Below are positions 61,628 to 64,000 of a DNA stretch of 64,000 bases, piece after piece. The position numbers and the translations under genes were made by a program. The stretch covers positions 1,467,501 to 1,531,500 of the forward strand of contig NZ_CP113088.1 of assembly GCF_026625145.1 (NCBI RefSeq), in the 5' to 3' direction. The notes under the pieces were generated by a model. It did not search any database, was not told the origin of the DNA, and worked only from the letters and a program-made list of their open reading frames with translations. Origin of the DNA: Lacinutrix neustonica (GTDB lineage Bacteria; Bacteroidota; Bacteroidia; Flavobacteriales; Flavobacteriaceae). The number at the start of each line of letters is the position of its first letter. Position 1 is the stretch's first letter.

Positions 61628-62320
61628 AGCATTTATGAACATACTAGAAAAATATATATCTGAAATATTCGATTTTGAGAATAATCAAGACCCAACGAGT
61701 TTTGAAGATAGATCCGGACCACCAGAGGAATTGCCAGCTGTTATTGGATTGATTTCTTTGAATTTTCAAGAACTTGAAGAAGAAATTGAAAAGAGAATTA
61801 TCCAAATGACGCAAGTTGAAGCGAAAATCGGTCAAATAATAACATCAGAACTGGCATTTAGAAACAAAATTAATCTATTTGCTTCATTGTATTATCATTT
61901 GAAAGATACTTACCACTTCAATTCACTTCCAGATTATGAGATGGGATATTTAAAAGAATTATTAAAAGCATTGACAAAATGTGAGGAACTAAGGAATCAG
62001 ATGTTACATTCAACTATTAAAAAAGATTGGAAAACGAAAAAAATTGAACGAAAGAAAGTTACTGCAAAAGCAAAAAAGGGTTTAACTGAAATAAACCAAC
62101 AAGTTGACATCCCCTTTTTGTACAACGTCTCAGATTATATCGTTTCTATGCAAATGGAGCTTGAACAGTTTTTCATAGGTTTTAAAAAAACGCTACCGAA
62201 CACAGCAGATAGCAAATAGGGGGATCAGAGGTTTAAGAAAGGTGAGTGCTATGTACAAACACCGCCAAATCGTTAATTTGGCTTTTAAGAATGAATAATT
62301 TAAAAACAAAAATCAACAAG
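61622..62320 (+). mobile_element. integron-like gene cassette E
   Basis: Begins TTAGGTAGC at 61622; the end of the cassette contains GCTACCGAAC, the reverse complement of GTTAGGTAGC with one mismatch. That end lies inside the last codons of its ORF. Confidence 0.6.
61635..62219 (+). CDS. HEPN-like helical protein (cassette E)
   Basis: 194 residues, all helical and soluble. It contains RNQMLH within EELRNQMLHSTIKKDW, an R-N-x3-H motif like the catalytic RxxxxH of HEPN ribonucleases, and an N-terminal ALVGLISLNFQELEEEI-type helix (here AVIGLISLNFQELEEEIEK). Basic linker near 140-155. The 3' end overlaps its attC-like site. HEPN identity is tentative because the fold is not proven. Confidence 0.55.
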   Translation: MNILEKYISEIFDFENNQDPTSFEDRSGPPEELPAVIGLISLNFQELEEEIEKRIIQMTQVEAKIGQIITSELAFRNKINLFASLYYHLKDTYHFNSLPDYEMGYLKELLKALTKCEELRNQMLHSTIKKDWKTKKIERKKVTAKAKKGLTEINQQVDIPFLYNVSDYIVSMQMELEQFFIGFKKTLPNTADSK

Positions 62321-62327
62321 GTTAGAA
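62195..62327 (+). repeat. possible attC-like recombination site E (133 bp)
   Basis: Left core ACCGAAC (62195-62201) and right core GTTAGAA (62321-62327). Length agrees with sites A, C and D. Both cores deviate from the consensus in one position and the central hairpin is weaker, so this is the least certain site. Confidence 0.45.
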
Positions 62328-62409
62328 ACTAATTTAGTGTAAGGTCTAATCTTTAACTTGTGTAAAGCATGTCCCTTAACGAACAGTTGAAAAAACAACA
62401 TAATTTCAT

Positions 62410-63795
62410 ATGATAAAGACTTATTTCGATTGGAACGTATTGTCACAAATAAAAAATGGCGACCATACCGAACTGAAAGAAATAATTCTTGACAATGAAA
62501 AATTATTTATCCCCTTTTCTACTTCTCATATTGGAGATATATTTTCTAGCTTCAAAGAAATCAGCACACAAAGAGAATATATTGAATCAGATTTAAACTT
62601 TATTTCCGAGCTTACCAAAAACAAGTGTCTAATGAACACAGGAAAAGATGTTGTACTTGATTTTTATCCACCGAAAGAACTTTTTGAACAAAGAATTGAA
62701 GAAAAAGACCTCTTTAACGATTTAAGCCTTGATGGTTTAATGAACATTTTCGAGCAAGACGAATTTACTAAAAGTCTTGGGAAATCACTGATAAATTTAC
62801 TTAAATCAATACCACTCGAAGAATCATTCAAACAAGCATTTGAAAATCCTGAAAGTGCTGAACAAATGGATAAAATGTTCCCTGGACTAAAAGAAAATTT
62901 GACTATGGAAGGTTTTTTCAAAAGTTTCAGCCAAATGATTTTAAACCTTAATGAATCTGATGGATATCAAGAATTAAGAAAAACTATTCAAGGAGGAATG
63001 GGAATTAATAGAGATAAAATCTTTGACTCAAAAAATCCATATAAAATAATAGATGATAAGTATAAAAAAGTTGGTGCTAATCCAAATCAATTTATAGATA
63101 ATTCAAAAAATGCACCTGAATGGTTTAACGAAATCACAAACGAATATCTCTTGCTTGATATGCACGGTTATCAAGAAGACAAAGTGAATATAAAAAAAGG
63201 AAGAAAAGAAACATTTAAAAATACTACTGAAGATGCATTTCACGCTGCCTTTGCTTCTATTTGTAATTTCTATATCATAAATGACAATAAATCATACAAG
63301 AAAACCAAATTGATTTATGAAAAATTAGGCATTAATACAATAGTTCTTAAACCATCTGAATTTGTAGAATACTATCAAAAATATCTCGATATAAAAGAGG
63401 TTGTTTTAAATTTCAGAATACCTTTTGAAATAATCAAAACAGCTGACTTTTATAAAGAAGTAATGGAAACTGCTACTTTGCGGACATATTATGTTCCATT
63501 CTTTTTCTTCGGCTTTTTTAATAAAATTATGGTGCTAACTCCTAATGATGGAAGCGAAACTCTTATCCTTTTAAGTCAAAATGGCCCAAGCAACCACAGA
63601 GTTTATTCTATGGAAATCCAACATTTATATAAACAATTATGTGAAATACTTGGAGATGATATTGAGAATTTGGGACAGATTAAAGATGAAGAATTTAAAG
63701 AAGAAGAATGGACAGGAAGGAAATGGAAATTAGATGAAATTACTTTTCGATTGACAAGACCAAACGGTCATTTTCAATTATATTTTGACCAATAA
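62410..63795 (+). CDS. PIN-like protein with large insertion
   Basis: 461 residues. The start MIKTYFDWNVLSQIKNGDH has an acidic residue after a strand, as in PIN-like nucleases (first Asp). The segment TEDAFHAAFASICNFYIINDNKSYKK (about 275-300) has the later acidic and His positions of PIN folds, and INTIVLKPSEFVEYY ends the fold. Between them lies a helical insertion of ~170 residues; the C-terminal 130 residues are an additional domain. Such proteins may be toxins or defence RNases. Frame intact; start 83 bases after site E. Confidence 0.55.
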   Translation: MIKTYFDWNVLSQIKNGDHTELKEIILDNEKLFIPFSTSHIGDIFSSFKEISTQREYIESDLNFISELTKNKCLMNTGKDVVLDFYPPKELFEQRIEEKDLFNDLSLDGLMNIFEQDEFTKSLGKSLINLLKSIPLEESFKQAFENPESAEQMDKMFPGLKENLTMEGFFKSFSQMILNLNESDGYQELRKTIQGGMGINRDKIFDSKNPYKIIDDKYKKVGANPNQFIDNSKNAPEWFNEITNEYLLLDMHGYQEDKVNIKKGRKETFKNTTEDAFHAAFASICNFYIINDNKSYKKTKLIYEKLGINTIVLKPSEFVEYYQKYLDIKEVVLNFRIPFEIIKTADFYKEVMETATLRTYYVPFFFFGFFNKIMVLTPNDGSETLILLSQNGPSNHRVYSMEIQHLYKQLCEILGDDIENLGQIKDEEFKEEEWTGRKWKLDEITFRLTRPNGHFQLYFDQ

Positions 63796-63805
63796 AACTA
63801 AAATT

Positions 63806-64000
63806 ATGGGAATTCCAAATGGCAAATACGATACAGAATTAATTCGCAGAACAAAAGAACTAATTCAATCATATAAAGGTTAATACAATTTGACACTTTT
63901 AATGAATGGAATATTGAGTTTAATTGTTTTACCACATCAACACAATGCCAGATTAAGAAAACTAAATTTTACGAATAAAGATTTAAATGATATTCCGAGA
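63806..64000 (+). pseudogene. HEPN-like protein, partial, with an in-frame stop
   Basis: Reading from ATG 63806 gives MGIPNGKYDTELIRRTKEL and reaches TAA at 63881, after which the same frame continues YNLTLLMNGILSLIVLP up to the window end. The pattern (short helix, then LLxNxxLxLxVLP) recalls HEPN proteins of the pEK499 p136 type. The stop is not at a CCGG, so it may be real or a separate error. It follows the PIN-like gene by 10 bases. The fragment also ends in CCGAGA at 63994. Confidence 0.4.

Overview
The window is chromosomal DNA of a marine-type member of the Flavobacteriaceae (Bacteroidota). This rests on the 5' half of a Bacteroidota-like 16S rRNA gene at the left edge, Bacteroidota promoters (TTG-N19-TAnnTTTG), many short signal peptides with Cys lipoboxes, a type IX secretion sorting domain, DUF4295 next to rpmG/rpmB, low GC content and small core operons. 

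A property of the data must be dealt with first. About 45 reading-frame breaks occur, nearly all at a place where the protein requires CCGG. The text there reads CTCGG, CCGAG, CGCGG, CCGTG, CGG, CCG or CCGT. Essential genes (lysS, fabH, rimO, htpG) are hit, and htpG is hit five times. I read these as sequencing or consensus errors at a modified CCGG site, not as pseudogenes, and I give merged coordinates with frame-corrected lengths.

Layout. 1-1.5 kb: reverse-strand rRNA operon start with stacked promoters. 1.5-6.8 kb: porin, rnhB and a large lipoprotein. 6.9-23.5 kb: a coherent accessory locus containing an ECF-like sigma factor, a membrane TPR protein overlapping it (candidate anti-sigma), a periplasmic TPR-CHAT protease-like protein, and six further transcription units of lipoproteins, outer-membrane and unknown proteins. 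A motif GTTAACyTTt-N13/14-ATTAA lies 25-35 bases before the first gene of each of these units (one copy is degenerate), and once more at the sigma factor's own start codon. I propose that the sigma factor controls the whole locus. 23.6-57.5 kb: mostly housekeeping genes (nucleoid-associated protein, lipB, lysS, M49 peptidase, rimO, ftsY, rpmG, rpmB, cinA, E2 acyltransferase, recR, sodium:solute symporter, TonB-type outer-membrane protein, fabH, a secreted LRR protein, htpG, a YkgJ-type cysteine-cluster protein). 57.6-64 kb: an integron-like array of single-ORF cassettes, all on the + strand, separated by ~130-bp attC-like sites, followed by a PIN-like gene and a HEPN-like fragment.

The two most unusual systems are the sigma/TPR/CHAT locus with its promoter motif and the cassette array. 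In the first, TPR-CHAT next to a sigma factor recalls the proposed logic of type III-E CRISPR Csx29/Csx30/sigma, but no CRISPR component is present. In the second, each cassette's first bases are complementary to the beginning of its own attC-like site, which is the signature of integron cassettes; no integrase is visible in the window.
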